Part shown: positions 12,153 through 24,106 of the stretch, one piece after another | Layout: each line of letters opens with the position of its first letter | Position numbering within the stretch: position 1 is the stretch's first letter | Source of the DNA: Dictyostelium firmibasis | Taxonomy: Eukaryota; Evosea; Eumycetozoa; Dictyosteliales; Dictyosteliaceae | Length of the DNA: 64,000 nucleotides | Assembly: GCA_036169595.1 (NCBI GenBank) | Contig: CM069765.1 | Location: forward strand, 4,231,001 to 4,295,000 | Reading direction: 5' to 3' | The notes under the pieces: generated by a model | Databases searched by the model: none | What the model saw: the letters and a program-made list of their open reading frames with translations, nothing else | Told to the model about the DNA's origin: nothing | Made by a program: the position numbers and the translations under genes

Positions 12153-12459
12153 TTGAAACTCACAATGTTATAACTATAATTAGAAAAAAAAAAAAAAAAA
12201 ATTTTAGTTGTAATTTTAAGGTGGTGGACTGTGTTCAAAAAAAAATTTGATTGTAATTTTTATTAATTATTATTATTTTAATTTTTTTTTTTTTTTAATA
12301 TTGTTTTTTTTTTATTATTATTTTAATTTTTTTTTATTTTTTTTAAAATTGTTTTTAATATTGTTTATTTTTTTAATTTATTATTATTATTATTATTATT
12401 TTAATTATTGTTAATTTTAATTTTGTAAATTATAAAGTAAAAAAACATCATCAAACAAT
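10522..12459 (+). repeat. Spacer between copies 2 and 3, with zinc-finger relic and two upstream modules
   Basis: The longest spacer of the array. After the common 3' flank it carries about 350 bases of unrelated sequence (about 10790-11118, including a zinc-finger gene relic). Module A follows at about 11451-11800 and module B at about 11847-12180. A long (TG)n run lies at about 12118-12151, longer than in front of any other copy. Matches the spacer 18306-19796 apart from a deletion there. Confidence 0.75.
10929..11118 (-). pseudogene. Relic of a C2H2 zinc-finger gene (C-terminal piece)
   Basis: Read on the minus strand from about 11118, one frame gives QEPPELKYVCDINGCTKIFA, then SKQMLHYNTRISKEHQLKVR. 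After one stop it continues as DNNSYELDDFLKSIKL and ends. C-x4-C, the Phe and Leu of the core, and the last His fit a C2H2 finger. The first zinc His position appears to be Asn (HYNTR where HYHTR is expected). No start and no upstream part are present. The same boundary sequence recurs as a stub at about 18434-18480. Confidence 0.6.
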
Positions 12460-14601
12460 ATGAAAATTCTTTTTTTATTTTTCATATTTTATTTTATTTC
12501 TAAATCTTTTGGAAACAATATCCCAGCACCTAAAGGTAAATAATATATTTAAATTAATAATAGATTTTACTTTTATCTAATATTTTTAATATTAAATTTA
12601 GATTTTAAATGTTCAAAGGAATCATTAATTTATACCTATGGTAGTGGTGATGCTTATTTTTCAAAGTGGTCATTTACTACTGATTCTAATTATGATTTAC
12701 CATTTGATTGTTTGAATGATAATCGTAGTGTAACATGTACTGCTGAAATGAATGGTGAGAATGCAAAAATGCTACACGGGAGCATATCAACTTGTGTGAT
12801 TGATAGCAACGGTGCGTTAATTTGTGAGTCTATCAGTCTTTCAAAAAAATATTATCCAAATCCAATAATTGAAGGTGAATTTAAACCTCTTACAAAAGGT
12901 GGTCAAACTTCTTTGAAAGGTTATTATTTAGCGTTTGGAATTTCTACATTTTTTACAATTCTTCCAAATACTAAGGTTGAATTCCAGGGAAGCGCATTCA
13001 AGAAATCATTTGATGCAACCAACATAATAATCAATTACCAAGGTGGTTGTGGTCCAAAAACATTACAATGGCCAAATGGTTTCAATTTTACATTCAATCA
13101 TTCAAATCCAATTATAAATAATGCTTCAAGCGATAATAGATCTTTAATTGTAACTGGTTCAAATTTCTGTAATAATTCTAATTCTGTAAATATTTTTATT
13201 GATAGTATTCAAATCGATAAATTAAACATAATATCAATTGATCATGAATTATTTGAAGTAAAATACAATCAACAGTATTGCAAATCAATTGTATTAAATA
13301 TTGTATCTGGTGATTTAGATTCTAATAAATTTCAATTCGATTATAAACCATTACCATTAAAAATCAACAGTATTCCAAAATCAAAAGGTGGTTCAATAAT
13401 AATTACTGGAGAAAGATTATCATCACAGATTAACAACTCTTTGGTAATTGTAAATATTGGACAAAATGAATGTAAACAAGTAATATCATCAAAGAATGAA
13501 ATAACATGTAATTTAGATTCAATAGCAAATGGTAATATCAGTAATAATTTACAAGTTAATATTTCAATTAATGGTATTGTAAATGATAATAATTTATTAT
13601 TTTCATTCGATGTACCATTCATTTCAGATTTTATACTTCCTCAAGGTGAAGTTAAATTAATTGGAGATTGTTTTGGTACATTCCAATCTACTCAAGTTTA
13701 TATTGATGATATTCTACAATCAAATTTAACAATATCAATAAATGATAAACAAACAACACTATCATTTACACCATTGAATCAAATTAAAAAATCAAAATTA
13801 TATTTAATTGTAAATGGTACAAAATCAAATGTAGTAGATGTTGATTCATCATTTTATGTTAAGAGTATACCATCATCACCATCAGTAATTGGTCAAATAG
13901 TAAATTATACACTTTACAATATAAATCCATCAAACTATAATAGTTTACCAACGATAATATTAAAAGATAATAGTACAATCAAAGGTATTGATATTAAAAA
14001 CTCATTTGAATATTCAACACATTCATACTCATTCCAAATTCCAAAAGGTTGTGGAAGAAATGAAATTTCAATTTCAATTGGTAATCAAACAAGTCGAACT
14101 GAATTCTATTATGAACAACCAATTATTAGAAGTTGTTCAACAAATGATAATCAACTTATTAATTGTCTTGGTAATTTTACAAATTATTTAAATTTTTATG
14201 AAGATGATCAAATTAAAATAATATTTTTAAACTCAAGTAAATATAATTATTTAGAAAGTAATTTACTCGATTTTAAATTTGATTCATTTTCATTTCAATT
14301 AAACAAACAGTTTACATCAAATCAAATCTATTTAAATGTTTGCAATCAACTTTTACCAATTACCAATATTGAATTTACTCAAACACCACAAGTAACTAAA
14401 ATTAATACAATTGAACCAATATTAAATGATTCAAGTAAACATGAAAATAATCAAAATAAAACAAATAACGAAAGTATTGGCTCAATTGGTGAGGTAGTAT
14501 CAGAAAAAGATCAAATCCAAAGTAATGCAGAAAAGAATAATTTTAGTATTATTTTAATTTTTATTTTTTTAATTATAGAATATTGTGCGAGTTTAATATA
14601 A
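12460..14601 (+). CDS. Tgr-like IPT/TIG surface protein, copy 3 (short, GPI-type tail)
   Basis: Exons 12460-12535 and 12602-14601 give 691 aa. Same architecture as copy 1 and sister to it: both have CESISLSKKYYPN, DCFGTFQ and the ending EYCASLI. Differences from copy 1 cluster in the first half: a doubled Thr (SFTTDSNYD), [28 protein letters not shown] and NNSNSVNIF. The middle of the ectodomain is almost unchanged. Frames and splice sites are intact. The spacing to copy 1 (7803 bases start to start) matches the spacing of copy 4 to copy 2 (7799). Confidence 0.85.
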
Positions 14602-15273
14602 ATAAAAAATAAATCTTTTCTTTTTTAAAATAGTGTTTTACCCTATCCAATTTTTAGATTATCCATGTAATTTTCAGCGATCCAACAATTTTTTTTATCA
14701 ACTAATTTTATTTTTTAATTATTATTTTTTTTTTTTTTTATTTATTTTTTTTTTTTTAATTCATAGCAACGGACTTTGAAAAAAAAAAAAAAAAATTTCA
14801 TTTTGTTATTTTCTTATTTACACACAAAAGTATGCATGACATAATTAAAAAACATAATTAAAAAAAGTACACCTATTCAAGTGTTTTGTTTGGATTCAAT
14901 TATCAAAAACACAATCACTGGGGAAAAAGTGTTCAACTATTCTTTCGTGACGTTCTATTTTAGATTTGAAGAAATGGAATTAAAGAAAAAAGAACAAATA
15001 CAACAACCAACACAATACAAATAAAATTTTTATTAAATTTCATTTTTTTTTCATTTTTTTATTATTTTTTTTTTAAATTTTTTTTTATTTTAGAGTTTTT
15101 TTAAAAATTCAATTTTTTTTCAGTTTTTTTAATTTCCAATTTTTTTTTTTCTTAAATTTTTTTATTATTTCTTTTTTTTTTTTATATTTTTTGTTGCAAT
15201 ATTATATTATGGTGAACAATTTTATTTATTTAATTTTTTTCAAAATTAATATCATTGTATTTTTAACTACACC

Positions 15274-15304
<31 letters not shown>

Positions 15305-16172
15305 CAATAACCTTAAAAAAATATTTACAATGTGATCTTAATAAAAATGAAAAGTTTATTTTGATTTAAATTATTTTTTTTAAATTTTGTTTTCCACCAA
15401 ATATGTTTTTGTTTGTAATTGTTTGTGTTGTTTTCAAAATATTATAATATAACCATAATTAATTTAACCCTTTTGTATGTTTATTATTGCTGTGGTGTGG
15501 TGTTCACAATTTTTTTTTTACTTTTTTTAATTATTTCTTTTTTTTTTTTTTTTTTGATGCAATATTATATTATGGTGAATAGTTTTTATTTAAAATTAAT
15601 ATAATTCTATTTTTAACTTCACTTCAAAAAAAAAAAAAAAAACTAATAATAACTTTAACACCTAAAATCATTCCTAAAAAATATGATCTTATTAAAAATA
15701 AAAGGTTTTTTAATATTTAATTTTTTTTTTTTTTTTTTTTAATTTTGTTTCCTCATCACCAAATATGTTTTTGTATGAAATTATTTGTTGTTTTCAATAT
15801 ATAATAAAACCCTAATAGATTTACCCCTTTTTATATGTGTTTATTATTGCTGTGGTGTGTGTGATTGAACCTCACAATGTTATAACTATAATTAGAAAAA
15901 AAAAAAAAAATTTTAGTTGTAATTTTAGGGTGGTGGACTGTGTTCAAAAAAAAAATTGATTGTAATTTTTATTAATTATTATTATTTTAATTATTTTTTT
16001 TTTTTAATATTGTTTATTTTTTCATTATTATTTTAATTTTTTTTATTTTTTTTAAAATTGTTTTTAATATTGTTTATTTTTTTTAATTTATTATTATTAT
16101 TATTATTATTATTTTAATTGTTGTTAATTTTAATTTTGTAAATTATAAAGTAAAAAAACATCATCAAACAAT
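14602..16172 (+). repeat. Spacer between copies 3 and 4, with two upstream modules
   Basis: Near-duplicate of the spacer 6796-8373, including the junction AGTACACCTATTCAAGTG, where the zinc-finger relic of the other spacer type is absent. Module A is at about 15193-15510 and module B at about 15556-15900, before the conserved leader. No gene is seen. Confidence 0.75.
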
Positions 16173-18305
16173 ATGAAAATTCTTTTTTTATTTTTCATAT
16201 TTTATTTTATTTCTAAATCTTTTGGAAACAATATCCCAGTACCTAAAGGTAAATAATATATTTAAATTAATAATAGATTTTACTTTTATCTAATATTTTT
16301 AATATTAAATTTAGATTTTAAATGTTCAAAGGAATCATTAATTTATACCTATGGCAGTGGTGATCCTTATTTTTCAAAGTGGTCATTTACTGATTCTCAT
16401 TATGATTTACCATTTGATTGTTTGAATGATAGCCGTAGTGTAACATGTACTGCTGAAATGAATGAGGAGAATGCAAAAATGCTACACGGGAGCATATCAA
16501 CTTGTGTGATTGATAGCAACGGTGCATTAGTTTGTAAGCTTATAACCCTTTTAACAAAATATTATCCAAATCCAATAATTGAAGGTGAATTTAAACCTCT
16601 TACAAAAGGTGGTCAAACTTCTTTGAAAGGTTATTATTTAGCGTTTGGAATTTCCTCATTTTTTACAATTCTTCCAGATACTGAGGTTGAATTCCAGGGA
16701 AGCACAAACAAGAAATCATTTGATTCAACCAACATATTGCTGGATTATCAAGGTGGTTGTGGTCCAAAAACATTACAATGGCCAAATGGTTTCAATTTTA
16801 CATTCAATCATTCAAATCCAATTATAAATAATGCTTCAAGTGATAATAGATCTTTAATTGTAACTGGTTCAAATTTCTGTAATAGTTCTGATTATGTAAA
16901 TATTTTTATTGATAGCATTCAAATCGATAAATTAAACATAATATCAATTGATCATGAATTATTTGAAGTAAAATACAATCAGCAATATTGCAAATCCATT
17001 GTATTAAATATAGTATCTGGTGATTTAGATTCTAATAAATTTCAATTCGATTATAAACCATTACCATTAAAAATCAACAGTATTCCAAAATCAAAAGGTG
17101 GTTCAATAATAATTACTGGAGAAAGATTATCATCACAGATAAACAACTCTTTAGTAATTGTAAATATTGGACAAAATGAATGTAAACAAGTAATATCATC
17201 AAAGAATGAAATAACATGTAATTTAGATTCAATAACAAATGGTAGTATCAGTAATAATTTACAAGTTAATATTTCAATTAATGGTATTGTAAATGATAAT
17301 AATTTATTATTTTCATTCGATGTACCATTCATTTCAGATTTTATACTTCCTCAAGGTGAGGTTAAATTAATTGGAGATTGCTTAGGTGCATTGCAATCTA
17401 CTCAAGTTTATATTGATGATATTCTACAATCAAATTTAACCATATCAATAAATGATAAACAAACAACATTATCATTTACACCATTGAATCAAATTAAAAA
17501 ATCAAAATTATATTTAATTGTAAATGGTACAAAATCAAATGTAGTAGATATTGATTCATCATTTTATGTTAAGAGTATACCATCATCACCATCAGTAATT
17601 GGTCAAATAGTAAATTATACACTTTACAATATAAATCCATCAAACTATAATAGTTTACCAACGATAATATTAAAAGATAATAGTACAATCAAAGGTATTG
17701 ATATTAGTAACTAAGTTGAATATTCAACACATTCATACTCATTCCAAATTCCAAAAGGTTGTGGAAGAAATGAAATTTCAATTTCAATTGGTAATCAAAC
17801 AAGTCGTACCGAATTCTATTATGAACAACCAATTATTAAAAGTTGTTCAACAAATGATAATCAACTTATTAATTGTCTTGGTAATTTTACAAATTATTTA
17901 AATTATTATGAAGATGATCAAATTAAAATAATATTTTTAAACCCAAGTAAATATAATTATTTAGAAAGTAATTTACTCGATTTTAAATTTGATTCATTTT
18001 CATTTCAATTAAACAAACAATTTACATCAAATCAAATCTATTTAAATGTTTGTAATCAACCTTTACCAATTACCGATATTGAATTTACTCAAACCCCACA
18101 GGTAACTCAAATTAATACAATTGAACCAATTTTAAATGATTCAAGTAAACATGAAAATAATCAAACAAATAACGAAAGTATTGGCTCAATTGGTGAAGTG
18201 GTATCAGAAAAAGATCAAATCCAAAGTAATGCAGAAAAGAATAATTTTAGTATTATTTTAATTTTTATTTTTTTAATTATAGAATATTGTGCGAATTTAA
18301 TATAA
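16173..18305 (+). pseudogene. Tgr-like IPT/TIG gene, copy 4, interrupted by a stop codon
   Basis: Exons 16173-16248 and 16315-18305 would give 688 aa, but a TAA at 17712-17714 ends translation after about 466 residues. Downstream the same frame stays open to the usual end (NNFSIILIFIFLII, then EYCANLI), with no other stop or frameshift seen. The stop sits in a small patch, ISN-stop-VEYS, where copies 1 and 2 have IKDSFEYS and copies 3 and 5 IKNSFEYS; several bases differ within a dozen. Promoter side, signal peptide and intron are intact. It may therefore make a truncated secreted ectodomain without an anchor, or be a young pseudogene. Sister of copy 2 in the first domain, but it shares DCLGALQ and nearby silent changes with copy 5. 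Confidence 0.8.
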
Positions 18306-18882
18306 TTAAAAAATAAATCTTTTCTTTTTTAAAATAGTATTTTACCTTGTCCAATTTTTAGATTATCCATGTAATTTTCAGCAATCCAACAATTTTTTTT
18401 ATTAACAATTTTTATTTTTTAATTATTTTTTCAATATTATCACACATATTTTAATTCTGGAGGTTCTTGATTCAAGTGTTTTTTTGGATTCAATTATCAA
18501 AAACACAATCATTGGGGAAAAAGTGTTCAGCTGTTCTTTCGTGACGTTCTATTTTAGATTTAAAGAAATGGAATTATAGAAAAAAAGAACAAATCATTAA
18601 CAAATACAACCAACACAATACAAATAAAATCATTATGAAATTTCATTTTTTTTTCATTTTTTTATTATTTTTTTTTAATTTTTTTTATTTTAGATTTTTA
18701 AAAAATTCAATTTTTTTTCAGTTTTTTTAATTTCAAATTTATTCTATTTTATTTTTTTTTTCTTAAATTTTTTTATTATTTCTTTTTTTTATATTTTTTG
18801 TTGCAATATTATATTATTGTGAACAATTTTATTCATTTAATTTTTTTTTCAAAATTAATATCATTGTATTTTTAACTACACC

Positions 18883-18925
<43 letters not shown>

Positions 18926-19796
18926 CCTTAAAAACATTCCTAAAAAAAATATTTACAATGTGATCTTAATAAAAATGAAAAGTTTATTTTGATTTAATTT
19001 TTTTTATTTTTTTTTAATTTTGTTTGCCATCAAATATGTTTTTAATTGTTTGTGTTGTTTTCAATATATTATAATAAAACCATAATTAATTTAACCCTTT
19101 TGTATGTGTTTATTATTGCTGTGGTGTGGTGTTCACAATTTTTTTTTACTTTTTTTAATTATTTCTTTTTTTTTTTTTTTTTTTTTGTTTTTGATGCAAT
19201 ATTATATTATGGTGAATAGTTTTTATTTAAAATTAATATAATTGTATTTTTAACTTCACTTCAAAAAAAAAAAACTAATAATAACTTTAACCCCTAAAAT
19301 CATTCCTAAAAAATATGATCTTAATAAAAATAAAAGGTTTTTTAATATTTAATTTTGTTTCCTCATCACCAAATATGTTTTTGTATGAAATTATTTGTGT
19401 TGTTTTCAATATATTATAATAAAACCCTAATAAATTTACCCCTTTTTGTATGTGTTTATTATTGCTGTGGTGTGTGTGTGTGTGATTGAACCTCACAATG
19501 TTATAACTACAATTAGAAAAAAAAAAAAAAAAAATTTAGTTGTAATTTTAGGGTGGTGGACTGTGTTCAAAAAAAAATTTGATTGTAATTTTTATTAATT
19601 ATTATTATTTTAATTATTTTTTTTTTTTAATATTGTTTATTTTTTTATTATTTTAATTTTTTATATTTTTTTTTTAAAATTGTTTTTAATATTGTTTATT
19701 TTTTTAATTTATTATTAATATTATTATTATTATTATTTTAATTGTTGTTAATTTTAATTTTGTAAATTATAAAGTAAAAAAACATCATCAAACAAT
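18306..19796 (+). repeat. Spacer between copies 4 and 5, with zinc-finger stub and two upstream modules
   Basis: Same type as the spacer 10522-12459, but most of the inserted sequence is missing. Only the end of the zinc-finger relic remains at about 18434-18480 (TATCACACATATTTTAATTC, then GGAGGTTCTTGATTCAAGTG). Module A is at about 18799-19140 and module B at about 19193-19515, ending in a (TG)n run of medium length before the conserved leader. Confidence 0.75.
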
Positions 19797-22766
19797 ATGA
19801 AAATTCTTTTTTTATTTTTCATATTTTATTTTATTTCTAAATCTTTTGGAAACATTATCCCAGCACCTAAAGGTAAATAATATATTTAAATTAATAATAG
19901 ATTTTACTTTTATCCAATATTTTTAATATTAAATTTAGATTTTAAATGTTCAAAGGAATCATTAATTTATACCTATGGTAGTGGTGATGCTTATTTTTCA
20001 AAGTGGTCATTTACTGATTCTAATTATGATTTACCATTTGATTGTTTGAATGATAATCGTAGTGTAACATGTACTGCTGAAATGAATGGGGAGAATGCAA
20101 AAATGCTACACGGGAGCATATCAACTTGTGTGATTGATAGCAACGGTGAATTAATTTGTAGATTTATAAATCTTATAACAAACTATTATCCAAATCCAAT
20201 AATTGAAGGTGAATTTAAACCTCTTACAAAAGGTGGTCAAACTTCTTTGAAAGGTTATTATTTAGCGTTTGGAATTTCCTCATCTTTTACAATTCTTCCA
20301 AATACTAAGGTTGAATTCCAGGGAAGCGCATTCAAGGAATCATTTGATGCAACCAACATAATGCTGGATTATCAAGGTGGTTGTGGTCCAAAAACATTAC
20401 AATGGCCAAATGGTTTCAATTTTACATTCAATCATTCAAATCCAATTATAAATAATGCTTCAAGTGATAATAGATCTTTAATTGTAACTGGTTCAAATTT
20501 CTGTAATAATTCTAATTATGTAAATCTTTTTATTGATGGCGTTCAAATCGATAAATTAAACATAATATCAATTGATCATGAATTATTTGAAGTAAAATAC
20601 AATCAACAGTATTGTAAATCAATTGTATTAAATATTGTATCTGGTGGTCTAGAATCTAATAAATTTCAATTCGATTATAAACCATTACCATTAAAAATCA
20701 ACAGTATTCCAAAATCAAAAGGTGGTTCAATAATAATTACTGGAGAAAGATTATCATCACAGATAAACAACTCTTTAGTAATTGTAAATATTGGACAAAA
20801 TGAATGTAAACAGGTAATATCATCAAAGAATGAAATAACATGTAATTTAGATTCAATAACAAATGGTAGTATCAGCAATAATTTACAAGTTAATATTTCA
20901 ATTAATGGTATTGTAAATGATAATAATTTATTATTTTCATTCGATGTACCATTCATTTCAGATTTTATACTTCCTCAAGGTGAAGTTAAATTAATTGGAG
21001 ATTGCTTAGGTGCATTGCAATCTACTCAAGTTTATATTGATGATATTCTACAATCAAATTTAACCATATCAATAAATGATAAACAAACAACATTATCATT
21101 TACACCATTGAATCAAATTAAAAAATCAAAATTATATTTAATTGTAAATGGTACAAAATCAAATGTAGTAGATATTGATTCATCATTTTATGTTAAGAGT
21201 ATACCATCATCACCATCAGTAATTGGTCAAATAGTAAATTATACACTTTACAATATAAATCCATCAAACTATAATAGTTTACCAACGATAATATTAAAAG
21301 ATAATAGTACAATCAAAGGTATTGATATTAAAAACTCATTTGAATATTCAACACATTCATACTCATTCCAAATTCCAAAAGGTTGTGGAAGAAATGAAAT
21401 TTCAATTTCAATTGGTAATCAAACAAGTCGAACTGAATTCTATTATGAACAACCAATTATTACAAGCTGTTCAATAAGATCTGATCAAATGATTTATTGT
21501 CTTGGTAATTTTACAAATTATTTAAATTATTATGAAAATGGTAATATTAAAATCCAATTTTCAAATAGAATAATTATTGATGACATACCAAAAAAGCCAA
21601 TAATTTTTGAAAATAATTACTTCTTGTTCCCATTGAAACCAGAATATGGATCAAGTGAAATCTCATTGATAGTTTGTAATGAAAACTCAAGAAGTCTAAA
21701 AATTGATATATCACCATCTCTTTCTTATTTAAACAAATCACCTATGTTCAACTCAACAGGTGGTCAAATAATAGTAAATGGACAAAATTTTATACCTAGA
21801 ACCGCTGAAAATACATCTGTATATTGTTTTTCTAATAATCAATATTACAATTGTTTATTTTTAAATTATACGTCAATTTCGTGCAATCTTCAAATACTTG
21901 GACCATTCAATCAAACTTGTCAGGTAGAATTCAACAATAAAGAAATAAATAACAACATTACAATTTCTTTTTATCCTCCATTGGTATCTAACTCAACGAT
22001 GATTTCAAATTCATCGATTGGTGGTATAATAACAATTTTTGGTAATGAATTTTATAATGAAATTGATGAAATCTCAGTTGGTAATAGTATATGTTCAAAT
22101 ATTACTTTTATTAATTCATCAAGTGTTTCTTGTCTTGTTGAACCTTTAATTATTAGTAGTAATCAAACAATACAACAAAACCAATATGTTAATATTACAA
22201 TCAACGGAAAAAGTGGTGGTAATTATTTAATGATTTATTTTCAAAATCCAAATACACCTGATCAAGGTAATAAATCTACAGAAAATAATGGTAAAAATAT
22301 TTCAACAGATGGAAATAATAATGATAATGATAAAAGAAGTATTATACTAAGAAAGAAATGGATTTTAGCTATAATATTAATTGGAGGTGTTTTTATATTG
22401 GTTGGTCTTACCACATTTTTATTGATTAAAAATAAAAGAAAACCATCAGTTATATACATGAAAAACACCATAGTGAGTGGAGCAAAGAAAGGAGCATTGG
22501 GTATAAAACAAATTAGATATCATTTTGATTTGAAAAATTTTAAAAAAACAACGAATATTCAAGATACTGATGAATCCATTAGAATAGGTGCTGCTGCATT
22601 TAGAGAGGTTCCAATATCACCTTTTTTGAATGTATCATCTCCACCATCCCAATCATCAGAACAGTCCTTGCCTCAACCTCCACAACCACAATTATCTCCA
22701 AATCAAATACAAAAATTACCTGATTATGATCTTTCAATCAATGATGTTCCATCCAGTTCATCATAA
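19797..22766 (+). CDS. Tgr-like IPT/TIG receptor, copy 5 (long, transmembrane form)
   Basis: Exons 19797-19872 and 19939-22766 give 967 aa. The first about 530 residues closely match copies 1-4 (signal peptide, first domain, TIG repeats). The sequence then diverges and adds at least two further clear TIG domains: [18 protein letters not shown], then [14 protein letters not shown] with [17 protein letters not shown]. An Asn-rich stem leads to a transmembrane helix at about 833-856 ([20 protein letters not shown]), a basic stop-transfer (KNKRK) and a cytoplasmic tail of about 110 residues rich in Ser, Pro and Gln. This is the full receptor architecture of the family. Known Tgr proteins of this kind act at cell contacts in kin discrimination, and a similar role is inferred here. 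It is the last gene of the array and may be the parent of the shorter copies. Confidence 0.88.
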
Positions 22767-23016
22767 TTTCCTTTCAAGATTTTCTCTTCTATTATTCAGT
22801 ACGGCCATTTATTTTTACTTTTTGAAAACAAAAAAACAAAATAATAAAATAAAATAAAATAAAATATAATTCTTTTTTTTTTCAAATTTTTTTTTTTTTT
22901 TTTTTTGATTTTTAATTTAAAATAAATTACAAAAGTTGTGTTTTTTTTTCAGTACTTAATTAAAAAAAAAAACTTCATTTAATTAATATAGAGAGATTAT
23001 TAATTTTCTTAAAAAA
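22767..23016. terminator. 3' flank of copy 5, AT-rich
   Basis: Just downstream of the copy 5 stop there are AATAAA-like words (AACAAAATAATAAAATAAAA at about 22837-22856), suitable as a polyadenylation region, then T and A runs up to the next gene. Nothing else is seen. Confidence 0.4.
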
Positions 23017-23715
<699 letters not shown>

Positions 23716-24106
23716 AAATGATATAGCAATAGTACACTAATGACTATAGTATTGATGGTAATAGTAATTATAATTATAATGATGATGATAGTCATGGATT
23801 ATGAAAATATAACAAAATTAAAATTAGTATCAAGGTTAGGCAAATTAAATTTGAAAGTTTTGAAAATATTAAAACTATTGATATTTTTATAAAGAATGGA
23901 TATTCGATTTCACAACATATTAAAAAAAAAAAAAAAAAACTTTGGTATCTAAATTAGTTTAATTTATCAATTTAGAAACTTCCAAAATTTATAAAATAAA
24001 AATAATAATTATATTAATTTATTTATTTATGATATTACTTCAGAACTAATAAAAAAAAAGTTTTTTTTTTTTTTCTATTACAAATATTAATTGTATTTGG
24101 AAATTT
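23716..24106. other. Spacer with possible coding relic
   Basis: The part up to about 23925 still has exon-like composition and short open stretches on the plus strand, and may be a decayed continuation of the preceding gene. From about 23930 to 24106 only A/T runs are seen; this is the 3' flank shared with the convergent minus-strand gene. Confidence 0.35.

Noticed and set aside
4657-22766. A virus-like or retroelement origin of the array
   Set aside because: No reverse transcriptase, integrase, capsid or long terminal repeats; the repeated units are host surface-protein genes with introns.
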